From Atrichornis clamosus (lineage: Eukaryota; Chordata; Aves; Passeriformes; Menuridae), in NCBI GenBank assembly GCA_013400975.1, contig WBMZ01012115.1, forward strand, positions 1 to 64,000: DNA of 64,000 nt, written 5' to 3'. The translations under genes were made by a program, and so were the position numbers. Below the pieces are notes generated by a model that saw nothing but the letters and a program-made list of their open reading frames with translations, searched no databases and was not told the DNA's origin. Shown here in pieces: positions 26,061-38,024 of this stretch. Positions within the stretch are counted from its first letter, which is position 1. Every line of letters starts with the position of its first letter.

Positions 26061-27435
26061 CTGAACCACCCCCCTCCAAAACAGAAGTCACACAAGCAAA
26101 CAGAGCACACCAAATGCTTACCAGTTCATTAGTCAGATCTTGACCAAAATTTATGAGGCTTTTCTTATGACCATTTTTGGACACTTAATTGCTGCAGAAC
26201 CAGAAGATTTAAGTCTATATTTTTTGATGTTTGGTAGTGAAGCAAAGCAAACAGCAGCTTTTATATAACTTAGTCCATGTATTTGGGTATTTGTCTTTCC
26301 TTATTTTTCATGAGGATCGGAAAAAGGGAAGAAGTTTTCTTATACTCTATTTCTCATAGCAGACAAGATACTATTGTAGCCCATACGAGTCAAATTCACA
26401 GAGCAGGAGTTCAAGATTAAAAAATAACTATTAAAAAATATTTATAATGCAAGAAGACAGAAAGGATGGAGCAATATAAAGTATAAAGGCTATACCAAAG
26501 AAAAGGAGGTGAACAGCAAGAGAAAATATCATAAAGGAATGAACTTTGGAAGTAGAGGTGCTTTGAGGAAAAAAGTATTCATTTAAAATCAAATTAAAAC
26601 CTCTCATATAACGTCAGATTTTTTAAAATGTAAGTGGAAAACACAACTAATTTGATTCTAAGTAATCTAGAGAAGGAACTTTGTAGCTAAGTCCTAAACA
26701 AAACATGCAACTGAAATAATCTGTGCAAGTGTGGATTCTACCTGAAAAACTGTTTTTAAAGTGTTCTATAAGAAAGTCAAAATGTCATCTGCATGCCATT
26801 CCCCTGCAACACAAGAAAAAAAAATCACAAAAAAACCCAAACACAAAAACCCCTCAGCACCCTATCAAAAAAATTTTCCCACAGAAAAGGAAATTTTGGC
26901 TACCTCTCCTTGATGAGAAGAGATAAGGAAGTACCAGGGCGGTTCCATGGTTTGCAAAGTGTTAGGCACAAAGGCACAGAAAAATATTTTTATTTTTTAT
27001 GTTTTCCAGCCCTTTCTTTATCTCTCCTTTAATTTTAGTATAGCTTTCTATCATATTTCTCTCGTTACCTTTATTATTCCCTACTTTCCTGGTGTAGAAG
27101 GTACATGCCAACGATCTAAGTAACACTGTTTCAGGTGGTTGTCTTGGTGCAAGTGGTATTAATACCTTGTGATACATTAAATAAGCACATTATAGAATGC
27201 AGTGGTTTTATATTATATTGCATTAAAGAGAAGTAATGATGTTTGAGTAGCAGTTGTCAGAAGGATATGTTTCCTGTTGAATAAGAAAAATAAATGTTTG
27301 AAAAAACCTGCATGGAAAAGCATTAAGATGCTCTCCACTCTAAAGGAACCCTAGAAAAACACTAAAAAAAAAGTCCCACTCTACAGTATTTCAGATAAGC
27401 ATGTTCAAACCTGGGACTGCCTAGAGATGTGCAGC

Positions 27436-27438
<3 letters not shown>

Positions 27439-27470
<32 letters not shown>
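27439..27470. repeat. (GT)16 microsatellite
   Basis: Sixteen uninterrupted GT units, likely polymorphic in length. It is the longest pure dinucleotide repeat in the window. Confidence 0.98.
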
Positions 27471-27472
<2 letters not shown>

Positions 27473-30400
27473 GGGAAACAAAAATTCATAAAAAAGCCCT
27501 CTACCACAGCTGAAGAACTTTATGAAGATGACATTTTGTACTAATGTTCATCCAGCACTCATGCTGAGACTGAGTTAGCAACATCTCGACTTGTTTGAAG
27601 TCACAGACCAACTTGAAACAAAAGTGCTAATGACATTTCACTTACAACTCTGAAAAACCCAACAGCTTTCTATTCTGTCCTGTTGTACAGTCACAGCCCT
27701 CATGTCTCTGATGTGAGAAAAGGCTTCCCAACAACAGCACAAAGTGTTGCACTTCCACCATGCAGGAGCTGCAAGCAAAAATAGATGGTCTTAGAAGACC
27801 AAATTGGTATATTGCAAGAAAAAACTGGTATAAGCAAGATTTCCATTTGCTATCCCTCTCCAAAGGAGATACTGACCCTTACCTCTGAATTTGTTTCACC
27901 TGCTCTCAGTCAGAAACATACCTTAACTGCAAGTCTGCCTTGCTGAAGGGTGTACACTTATTCCTCCTGAGCAACAAGCCATGTATTATTCTGACAGATA
28001 CGTTCAGCCTGCATAAACTATACATAACTCATTCATCTTCCCACTGTCTCACGGGGTCTTGTGACTTTCATTCCAGTTTAGGATTCTCTGTGTTCAGCCA
28101 ACTGAGTTGAAAACAGGAGGTTTCTGGGCAACAATGGTGCTGCAGCCAGAGACGCACCTCAAACTGCTCAGCAAAGCCCTGTTGGAAGATATGTTAAGCC
28201 ACAAAGTCCTCCCCCTCACATGATTATATTCAAACCATCTCAACATGCTGGGATTAAAGCTGAAAACTCTGTATTTTTTGAGATAAAAAAATTTTCCTTT
28301 TGGGGGTGTTGCTTTTGTTAAAAATTAATTTTATTTTCACCATCCCTATTCCCCAAGAATTCTAAGCAAAATCATTTTGCAGGATCTGAACCAGCAAGAT
28401 TTATCAATCTGAGTAATTCTCTTTAAGCACCATCTCTCTTCCACACAAGTATGGACCAGAAAAAGTGGATTTTTAAGTGGTAAAGTGCAGTCTGCACTTT
28501 CTCTACTGTTCATAAGGAAATCTCAGCTTCCAAAATCCCCTGACCTTTCTGTTACCCTTCTCTTATCCCACAGAAATGTCTGAGGGCTTCAGGAACTGCT
28601 TGCCTCTCTGCTGTACTGGGAAAAACATATGCATTGCTCATACACAAACTCTGTATTTTAGACAGTTTGAAATATAATCAGAAATTAAATTTTAATTTTC
28701 CAGAAACTATCCTAGTGCAAAGATTCTAAATTTTTTTAAAATGGCCAAAATTAAAGCAAACAAACCAACAGACACCTCACAATTAACTCTCTTCAGGAAA
28801 TCTATGGGAACATCACTGTCTTCAAAATCTGCCATGTGTTGTTAAAAAATCAACCTGCTGCAAGCGGCAAGTCTCTGCAACTACTGCTGGAGTTAGTCCT
28901 TTGCACCCGGCAGCTGGCACCCTCCCTGTCCAGGAAACCACTGTAAGAGCTACATGAACATTGCTTCAGCCACCTGTCGTGATCACAGTTTCCCTGCAAC
29001 CGCTCTGGTACCTGCCTTACTGCCAGCAGTTCAGTTTTCCAACTGGAACAAAATGAACAGGCAAAGGCAGCTAAGGCAACGGCTAGATCTCGCCCAAACC
29101 AGGGCAGGCACATGCCTCAGGAGAGACGTGGAGCAGCGGGGCTGGACAAAAAGTTGCTAGAGGGATACCAAGTTAAGGCCAAATCTAACTCTTCTTCCCA
29201 GAGAGTTCTTACAAAGCCTCCCACACAAGATGCAACCCAGACTTCCCATGCCAAAATAGGGAGAAGTTTAATCAATTTTTTTAAACTTTCCTGGTACCAA
29301 TTAAGCATTTTTCATTAATTGAATGTCAAATTTCATGTCAGTATTTAATCCTCAAAGCACATGTATTTATTTTTCCATTCCATCGTGATTAGACCTGAAC
29401 CACTGCAATCCACACCTAAAAATCACCAGGTAGCAGAATAATCAAACTGAAGGTAAAACTAAGGCTTACTTTCAGTTGTCTAAAATATGCTTGGAATGCA
29501 GGTGATCCTGCTAATATAAAGCCTCTATTAGATTTTATTATAAGTAAGGTGCCATGAAAGTAGACATGACATAATAAATCAATAATGCATTGACTTCATT
29601 AGAAGCAGCACCTTACCCTAACTCAATAAAAAAAATTCTTGCATATAATATTCCATATAAACCAAAACGTTTCATTATTCCCATAGGCCTTCACTTACTG
29701 TTTTACTCAATTTGTTTTTAAAATAAACATGAAATCAAAGAAACAATATAACAAAACCCTTCCGGAGACTCAGCCTAAGATATCTCTTCAACACCATATT
29801 TTTGTACTGCTGAGAAAAGCCTGTCAAGTAGTTGAAGTGAACACAATGCTTAAATGACATACTTATATGGAAATAAAGTATATTAACTCTCTAGGGAACA
29901 AAACCAAAAGAAATTCCTGGAGGGGAAGAAAAACAAAGGGGAGGAAAAGAGGGGAAGAGAAACAAGATGTCTTTCAAAGCATTTGTTTCCCTCTGATAAT
30001 GAGACTGCCACAAAACTGTCAAAGACACAGGGGGTTTGTTTCCTTTTAATCAGAAAAGTCAGGAGAGAATTGGATGCTAATTACACAATGAGGAATGCAT
30101 AAAACATTTTGGAAATGGACTTCAGGACATGTGTCTACAGGACCATGAAGAAGTGTAGAAGGAACGTGATCAGGTCACTTTATGCTTTAGGAAAAAACAC
30201 TGCCATCTCTTGATATTAAAATTCACATCTGGATTAAAAAAAAAAAGGAGATTAAAAAAATAAAAGGAGAGAGAAAAGTAAAGTCCCCTGTTCCAACAGT
30301 GATTTCTAAATCACATAAAGGCTTGTTGGGGAGCAATTAGTGTGAGACTCAAAGACATTGAGAACAGCAGAAGTGAGAGCCATAGAGGTATATATAATAC

Positions 30401-32377
30401 ATATGAAGCCACAGAAAACACTAGAAGCAGATTTGTGGGAGAAGCAACCTACAAGCAAGAAAAATATTTCCAGAAGACGGCAAGCAAGACTACCAGGTAA
30501 TTCCCTAGGCAAGCTCTTTCCATCTCTAAATCCTGTGGTTCAACCCCAGTACCCTGAGCCTCTCAGGTATCACTGTCTGCTTTCTTATAGATGCAAACCC
30601 CGTAATTTTTAGTTTGCATTTTACATGCTGGGATGAAACCTGAGCTCTTCAAAGCTGGTGTAACTGAGCAGGTTCCTCTCAGGTCTGGGAAAACCAGACT
30701 TCCACTACTGTCACCATAAGCCCCATCTTCTGAAACCCTCCCAGTATGGCCTTCATAATTGTCATCTTCTGGAACTGCAGTATTTACATAAAACTTTTTC
30801 CACAGGTTAACACCAAACATCAGTTCTCTCAATTACTATCTTTAAGGTGTATTTTAACAATAACAACACTGAGTGATCCTGATTTACAAGAATCAGTCAT
30901 CTTTCTGCCCCTTTATTTTTGAAGACTTGTAAGAACTAGAAACACTTTGAAGAAACAATAATACACTCAAGAAAGATATAAACTACACACCAAATGAATA
31001 CTTCACATTTTTGCATCTGGAAATAAACAAAAAATGCATATAAAACCAAGAGTGCTTACAGTTATAATTCAAGACCACACTTAAATCACCACAAAAATGA
31101 AATCTAGCCTATGGTTTTCTGGTTTGAATCTAATGGCTACTTCAGAGGCCACTTAAGCAATCAAACTGCTGATCAAATAACTGTGCTGTCCTCCCCAGAA
31201 TTATTTTGCTTTCATTTGAATTCTTTTTGGTATGCCTCACAGGAAAAGAATGTGCAGCAGTCTTATTCGCAAGACTAAGTACCTGAGCTTTTCTGGGACA
31301 AAGGCAACTAATACTTTCTACATTCATTTGATGTGGAAATGCATGTTCTCAGCTTGTGCAATAACTCATGGCAATTTAACCTAATCTTACGACCTCCAGC
31401 CAAGTTAACTACACTTATTCTCTAATGAGGTACATGGTTGACCAGCCAAAGCCAATGTTTTGTTGGCTCATCCCAATAAAACATATAAATAAAAGTATCT
31501 AGAGAAGTTTTGCATTCTACTCCTACTAAGAAACCAGGTAATTTTCCCTAATGTTCAGACTGCACATTTATCATAAGGTGGGATCTTCCCTTTGTTACAG
31601 GAATCATGCAGACGTCCCCGTTCACCTTGGATCTTTTAATGTGAGACCAATAGTTCTTGTGACAGGACTGAATAGCCTCGACACCCCAGTGACATGAATA
31701 GCCAACAAGGTTTTCATAGTGAAAAATATGAATAAGAAAGAATTCTTGAATTCATTTACCCACAAAAGGGTTTCTGATGCTAAATGGCTACAAAACTTAT
31801 CCTACAGTTTCTGGGCAGCAAACTTTCCAAACAGCATGCAGAAAATCTTTTACATTTCCTGTGAAAATGATTACATACATCTCCCCCCTCTCCCCACAAC
31901 AATGTTATTTACAGCCAAAACATTGGCAAATCCCTAAACTGAAGCCTGAAGAGAGATCTTTGCATCATCAGAGTTATTTTAATGCAACTGAAGCTTTGCT
32001 GTGGGTGGAGTGAAACAGGTTCCAAAAATAACTACACAGAACATTTCCTACTCTGCCCATTCCCTAAGAAAGGGGTATCTGAAATGGCTTCTGAATATAA
32101 CATAGGATGGTGACCTTTAAACAGAGACAAGTAATGCTACAGAGGTTTGTGCACAGGAGCCAGTGCTTGATACATCTGGGATGATGAAGCTTCGTGCAGT
32201 GACAGGATGATTAAGGTTACAGATCCAAATCACAGATTAGGTATCCTTTGTGGTTAAAGACAACATACAATGGTACCATTTGAAACAAAAAAATGAAAAT
32301 GGAGCTAAAATTTTGAAAATTCATTAAAAACAAAGATCTCTTGATTAATACCCCAGATGTCAGATGGTATTACTTAC

Positions 32378-32447
32378 CAAGCCAGCTATTGGAGTTGACA
32401 GATGATTGATCTTCTTAATGATACCAGGTTTGATCTTGTTAATCAAA
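32378..32447 (-). CDS. LMO7: LMO7 internal exon, middle of CH domain
   Basis: This 70-base exon starts with the last base of the split Asp codon and then gives 23 codons (LINKIKPGIIKKINHLSTPI then AGL). The LINK-KPG-IKKIN-LSTPIAGL pattern is the central CH-domain segment of LMO7, with His where human LMO7, as I recall it, has Arg. The acceptor is a run of ten T followed by AG and the donor is consensus GTAAGT. It ends in phase 0, so the next exon starts with a whole codon, and joining to 35897-35967 restores the CDLINK motif. The flanking introns are 3.4 kb (upstream) and 18.7 kb (downstream). The family is certain; LMO7 is preferred over LIMCH1 because LIMCH1 departs more in this stretch (for example NAIKPGLVKKINRLPT, from memory). 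Confidence 0.93.
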
Positions 32448-35400
32448 CTAAAAAAAAAAGTCATATGATTTTCTGTTACATAATTTACTGTACTTAAGCA
32501 TGAGCATCAATGCTTATTAAGAAATACTTCGCATATGGTCCTAACTTAACGTGATTTGAATGAATTTGAGTTGAGCCTATTAACACTTCCAAGAAGTGAC
32601 AAGCAACAACAGATTGTAGAAGCAAAAATGAGACAAGTCACACACACACACACAAAGATTTCTGGGAACAGCAAAGTGAGAAAGAAAAGAAAATGCCTGA
32701 GGAGGCGTGGGCAGAAATGGATCTGTGTTTCTACTACATGGGTGGTGATGTTAATTGGACTAAAATTTCCTATTTAAAGATTTTCTTCACATAAAGGTTC
32801 TGAGCAGATGTCAAAAATGTGTCAGAATATTCATTTTCAGAGTTCTGTGTGAAAGCACTAATATTCCTGTAAGGGTGAGAAATAAACTCAGTTTTCATAA
32901 TGCTACCAAGCCCAGTGTGCTGTGTGCAACAATTCAAGTCATTTTCAGTGTCAGTCAGAAGAGACTGCACATGGTATCACTCTTTACATGTAATTAGTAA
33001 TTAAGCTGAAAAGATAGGACAGATACATCACTGTTGAATACACATGTCCAAATCCATACCTTGTCCTGCAGTGAGGATGAGGCACAGGGTTCCTTGCACC
33101 TTTAAACCCAGGTGTTCAATCATAGAGGTAGGGAAATACTATGGTTCACCAAATTACACACTAGACCACAGGATCAGTAGAGAACGGGGACCTCAGGACA
33201 CCCAGGAGACTTCATTTGCCTATACACCTTTGAGGATTTTTTGACTTGTTCCCTCCTCTTGTTGCTGCTTGTCTGGCCAGACTCATTACCCCACAAGAAG
33301 CATCAGCAAGGTTTTGTGCTGTACCCACACCAATGCAGAGACAAGACCTGGAGTTTAAAATCTACGTGGGGAAAAAGCATTTTTTGCTCAAGTGGCAAAT
33401 GTATTTAGGTAATAATCACAAAGAACAGTTTACCCCTACACACTGGAATGAAGCATACATTTCTAGGTGCATGCAGAAAGAAAAAAAGGAGGACTGGAGG
33501 TACTGAGATATTTCCATTGCACTAAGCTATTAAGTAAACAAGACACATTTGATGACATCCCCCCCGCCCAAAAAAAAGTGATCTGTTGAGGTGGACTAAA
33601 AAAGTTTTGCATTCCTCCCCTTTTTACTTTTTTAATCTTCCAAATGCATCATTTTGATTTGATTTATTTTACTGAAGAACATGAAGTAGCATGTGATCAG
33701 AAAGACATTCATTAAAGTTTTTCTCTAATGTATGCACATGAGAACTAGTAAAACATAAAATGCTTTATTTTGTCAACTGCTGATCATTCAGTGTGCACTT
33801 GGTCACCAAGTAGGACAAACAAACCACCTGGAGTGCTGTAGGAATATGCGGTGCAAGTACAGGTCTTATCTGCTACAGTTTAAGTCAGATATACAATCTC
33901 CAGAGATAATGTATCCATGGACACCAAATTAGCCATGCCACAGGTGAACCAAGGAAATGGACAATGTACTTTCTAGTTTGTCTCAATTATTTAATATCTT
34001 GCGCTATATTGTCTTTGGTGAAAATTGGACATCCGAAAACTTCTGCCATCTGCTCTTTCCTGTTTCCACAGAACTTCTATGAAAATCACTCCTCCTTGTA
34101 CTCCAAGCATGTCAAATTTAAGATTATAACACAGGAGAACATCTACTTTAGTACAACATAATGAGGAATCTTTTGCTTTAAAGAAAGTTGCGTGCCTCCT
34201 AAGGCAAGCTGCCCAGCCTAAGAAATTACAGGATGTTTTTCTTGCATTACTATTAATTACAGATAAATTTAACTGATTTGCATTTGGCATATGGAGGCTT
34301 ATATTCTTTTGCTAAGTAAGTGTCAACAAGGAAGATATCAGAGGATTAGGATATATCAGTTAAGGGCCAATTCTTCAACACGCTATTTAGAAGTTATATC
34401 TGAATACAATATACATCCTACTAAACACATACCTGAAGAAATACCTTTTTATTAAAAGTATAAACCATTTTTATTACCACATTCACACTCATTAACATTT
34501 AATTATGTAAGTAATGAAAATATAGTGTCCACCTCTAGAATATTATTGAAAATTAAGTAACTCCCCATGCCACAGAGATTACTTCAGAGGCAACTAACAA
34601 TACAAAACTGGAAGACCAAAGAGTCTGAAGAAAAATAAAGACAGAAAACATGGTAATATTCACAGAAGGAAAAAATGATATATAGGAAAAAAGTTCAGAG
34701 AACTGAACTGTCATAACTATTTTCTGGAACTGACTTCTAGAACTTGGCTGAACTTATTTAAGCGTGGCCCTGAGATTTGTGGCTTTGGGGTTTTTTTAGC
34801 ATCCCAGGTCGTTACCTGAGATTTCTCTTGCACCAGTGTTCTAATGACATTTACACCTGCCATTCCTTAAAATACTAAGGGATTAGCACCACTTCCAGTC
34901 CTGGAAACCTGTCCTAGTAAGTACAAAACCAATTAGAGATAGGTGGATGAGACCTGACGAGTGGACATTTTACACCTCTGACTCAGTCTAGCAACGAAAC
35001 CAGGCAAGTCCCATCACTGCCAAGCCTACAGTACATAAGCACAAGGAAGCTTCTTACAGAAAGTGCTCCAAAACAAGCCAGGGTCAGAGTTTGCTGTTGG
35101 AAACAGTAACCAAGTCAGCCCAGAAAGTACTGAAATCTGGACTGCATGTGCGCATAGATGTAACAACATATTTCTACGTGATGCTGAGACGCAAACTATT
35201 TAATTTTATCACCCTATAGGATTTGTGGGGGTTTTTAAAAAGTGTCTTTTAATAAAGGAGGCCAAATGACATCCAATAGATTCCATATTATTGAGATACT
35301 TGAATGTAACCAAGAAAGCAATAAGTAATAGACACATTAAATCAAATGCCTGACTGTTATCTTTGATTTACAATTTCATAAAGCTCACCTCTGAAATGTA

Positions 35401-35896
35401 GTACTTTTAAAAAGAAAACTTCTGAGTGTAAAGTCCTCTGGTAGTTTAGTTTCAGGATTTACAGAACCAACACTCAAGGGCTGGGGATGGAGGACAAAAA
35501 ACCAAACCCAAACAACAGTGGGTGTAGGGGTAACCGAGTGCTTTGATCCCAGCCATGGCCACACCACCTTGCAAAGCTCAAGAGAAAGCCCTGTGATATC
35601 ATGGCCATTATAACCAATAACAATAAAATCAATCAACTGGTCAGAGAACCCGCACGATCCTCTCAGTATCACATGAAGAAGTGTGTGGGACAACACATGG
35701 AACATGTAGATCTAGAAGGAGAATGTCTGAAAGCTGTTTTTACTTCCCATGACAAACAACAGGTATCAAAAAAAAAAAAAATTACTTACTATAAAATACT
35801 TTTGGTACTTAAAAAAAATAAATGCAAAGGCCAGGAAGGAAAGAGGCCAGCTGATGTGAACCTGAAGGATTTTTATATAGGAAAGTGAATACTTAC
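32448..35896. other. LMO7 3.4-kb intron, no gene seen
   Basis: This short intron lies between the first and second CH exons seen. It is AT-rich, with a short C run near 33560 and an A run near 35770. No repeat family or exon was recognised. Confidence 0.65.
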
Positions 35897-35967
35897 TCGC
35901 ACAGCAGGACTCCATTTTCTAGAGCTTCTCGAAAGTCTTTGGTTCCAAAGCTTTTCCCAGTAACTGC
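35897..35967 (-). CDS. LMO7: LMO7 internal exon, start of CH domain
   Basis: This 71-base exon encodes 23 codons plus two bases (AVTGKSFGTKDFREALENGV followed by LLC, then the first two bases of an Asp codon). It is the early CH-domain segment: the F-x-x-x-L-E-N-G-x-L-L-C-D motif matches LMO7 and its paralogue LIMCH1. On the minus strand the acceptor reads TTCTTACTCTTATAG with a branch-like TTAACT about 25 bases upstream, and the donor is the consensus GTAAGT. The exon begins in phase 0 and ends in phase 2, and the split Asp codon is completed by the exon at 32378-32447. LMO7 is a CH-PDZ-LIM protein of adherens junctions and actin-linked adhesions; it binds afadin and alpha-actinin and can also shuttle to the nucleus and bind emerin. 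The preceding exon, expected to carry the first CH helix, was not recognised in the window. Confidence 0.93.
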
Positions 35968-37998
35968 CTATAAGAGTAAGAATTCAGAGTTAATTGGACA
36001 CACACAAAAAATCAGGACTAGCAAGAGTAAGCAGTATGAGAAAAAAGAAAAAAGGAAAAAATATAAACCAGCAAACGTTGATTCAACACTTAGTTCATAC
36101 TATTATTTTCTTGTATTGATTTCAAAAGAAACAAGTATTTAAAAGCCAGTTCTTTATGCTTCAAAAGAAGTCAGATCCAACATCTTAAAGTAGTTTCCTC
36201 TAGTGTAAATCAATCTTCAGCTAAATTCTGTGGGAATACTTATTTTCTAAAGCAAAACGAGTCACATTGAAAAGCACAAAATAAATTTCAAACAGAAATG
36301 CAAAAGAGAGAGATAGTCTTTTATCTCCTACTTCACGTTACAGCGTGTATACCCATGATATCTGGCACAAAGTATTTTAATAGCGGATTTCTTTCGTATC
36401 ACTTGCAACTAAGACAGTGTGACTAAAGAACCACTCCAAATCTGCATTACCATGTGCACATCAATTCCCATTACTTGGCAGGTGGTAGGACTATACTAAT
36501 GGAACTCCTTTGTATATTCAGAGTGAAAAAGCAATGAACAAGAACAATGTCTTTTACACAACTGAAGAGACCCAAAACCAAAAGAATTGCCTGCAAGTTT
36601 TCAGCAAAGTTGTCTTCCAAGAAAACCCCCAAACAAAAAAAAAAAAACCAAACCACTTGCTCAAGCCCATACTAACTTGGAGCTTCTGCTAGATCCCCCC
36701 TCTGCTTACATTCCCTGATGGGTTCAAATTTGGCAGATTTCTTCTAAATGCCCAGATTAATTAACCCACATGCAAGTTAGAAAAGGAGACAAAATTCTGC
36801 AGTCAGTCCTAAGGAGAGGTTCTGTCCCAGTTGGATACAGAAACCAAACACTAGGAATGGTATTTATTTGAGCTTAGAGGTCACCAGGTTCAATCACCAG
36901 CTAATTATGAACCACCCTTTGGGGATCTGGACCATCCTCAATCCTGTGCAGGACTTCAGGCACACAATTAAAAGTGCTGTGGAACCTGCATGCATCCAGA
37001 GCAAAGCTACTGATTACCACAGTAATTAAGGAAATTAGTAGTGAAAAAATGAGCTGTGCTTGGTAAAAAGAGCAAAGGAGAGGATGGAGCTCTTTTAGAA
37101 TCTCTTACATTATCATCCCATTATTTTTTTCTTGAATGAGGGATGTATATCAGCACCAGAAATCCTACGATTTAAGTACTTAGTTTTAACATAGGTTTTC
37201 TTTTCTTTTAAACACTAAGTTCAGTCTCCCTATTGAGAACAAAATTAGATATTACAAAAAATCTTCTTTTGTGTTTAAGCTTTTTTCTAGAATTTAACAA
37301 ATAATGGCAGAGAATAAATGACAGTACATGAACCAAAGGGAAAGAAAATTTCTCTCAGGGAAGAAAATTATGATAGTGATTCCCCTGGGAAAACTACATT
37401 TTATACAATATTCTTATAACAACAGTCTGTTCCTATGGAAAAGCAGAAGTAGTATCTTAGCAATACAATTTTCAGTAGTCACTTAAAAACAGAGAATCTG
37501 AAAATTATCCTTATCTAAAATACTATATGGTATTTTGCTTCCAAATTTGTATATCTAGTGATAATAATTCGGAGGAAACTAGCCAAGGTAACATAACAAC
37601 ACTGAAACGTTAAGTATTTGTGTTCCCTAGGTAATAATGAATATGAGGAATAGGAATATGAGTTACAAATTACATCCTCCTTTCTGCAAGTCAGAAATTT
37701 GATGTTTGCGTGTCATACAGCAGAACTGTGCTGTAATAAAGGCTAGAGTCTAGCTTTATACTTGTGTTTCAAATTCCAGTCAATTCTCAAGAATCCAAAA
37801 GTTATTCTTATTTTGGAGTTGCCACTGACATCTGCAGGACTACATAGTCCAAATGTTTGGGTATATAGAGAGTTTACAGACAAGTCATGCATGCAATAGA
37901 TGACGAGGTGTTTTCTTCAACAAGAGTTGGGCCCATCCCAAACCTGTAATGTCTTCTATATCCACAAACAACCTTCACACTGAAATGCCTCTTTCCTT

Positions 37999-38024
37999 AA
38001 AAAAAAAAAAAAAAAAAAAAAAAA
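37999..38024. repeat. Poly-A tract of 26
   Basis: An uninterrupted A run. I saw no AATAAA signal, spliced-gene resemblance or flanking target-site duplication to its left that would make it the tail of a retrocopy. Confidence 0.97.

Larger units (their letters stand above)
25236..32377. other. LMO7 18.7-kb intron, right part, no gene seen
   Basis: Apart from the tandem duplications and the GT microsatellite, this stretch shows no supported exon, RNA gene or LINE copy. A GC-richer segment at about 28855-29150 gives overlapping frames on both strands (87 and 68 codons) without a recognisable domain. Confidence 0.6.

Noticed and set aside
30537..30552. GTGGTTCAACCCCAG resembling a tRNA B box
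   Set aside because: No A box at the right distance and no foldable acceptor stem; likely chance.
37999..38024. Poly-A tract as the tail of a processed pseudogene
   Set aside because: No polyadenylation signal, gene-like body or target-site duplication was visible to its left.
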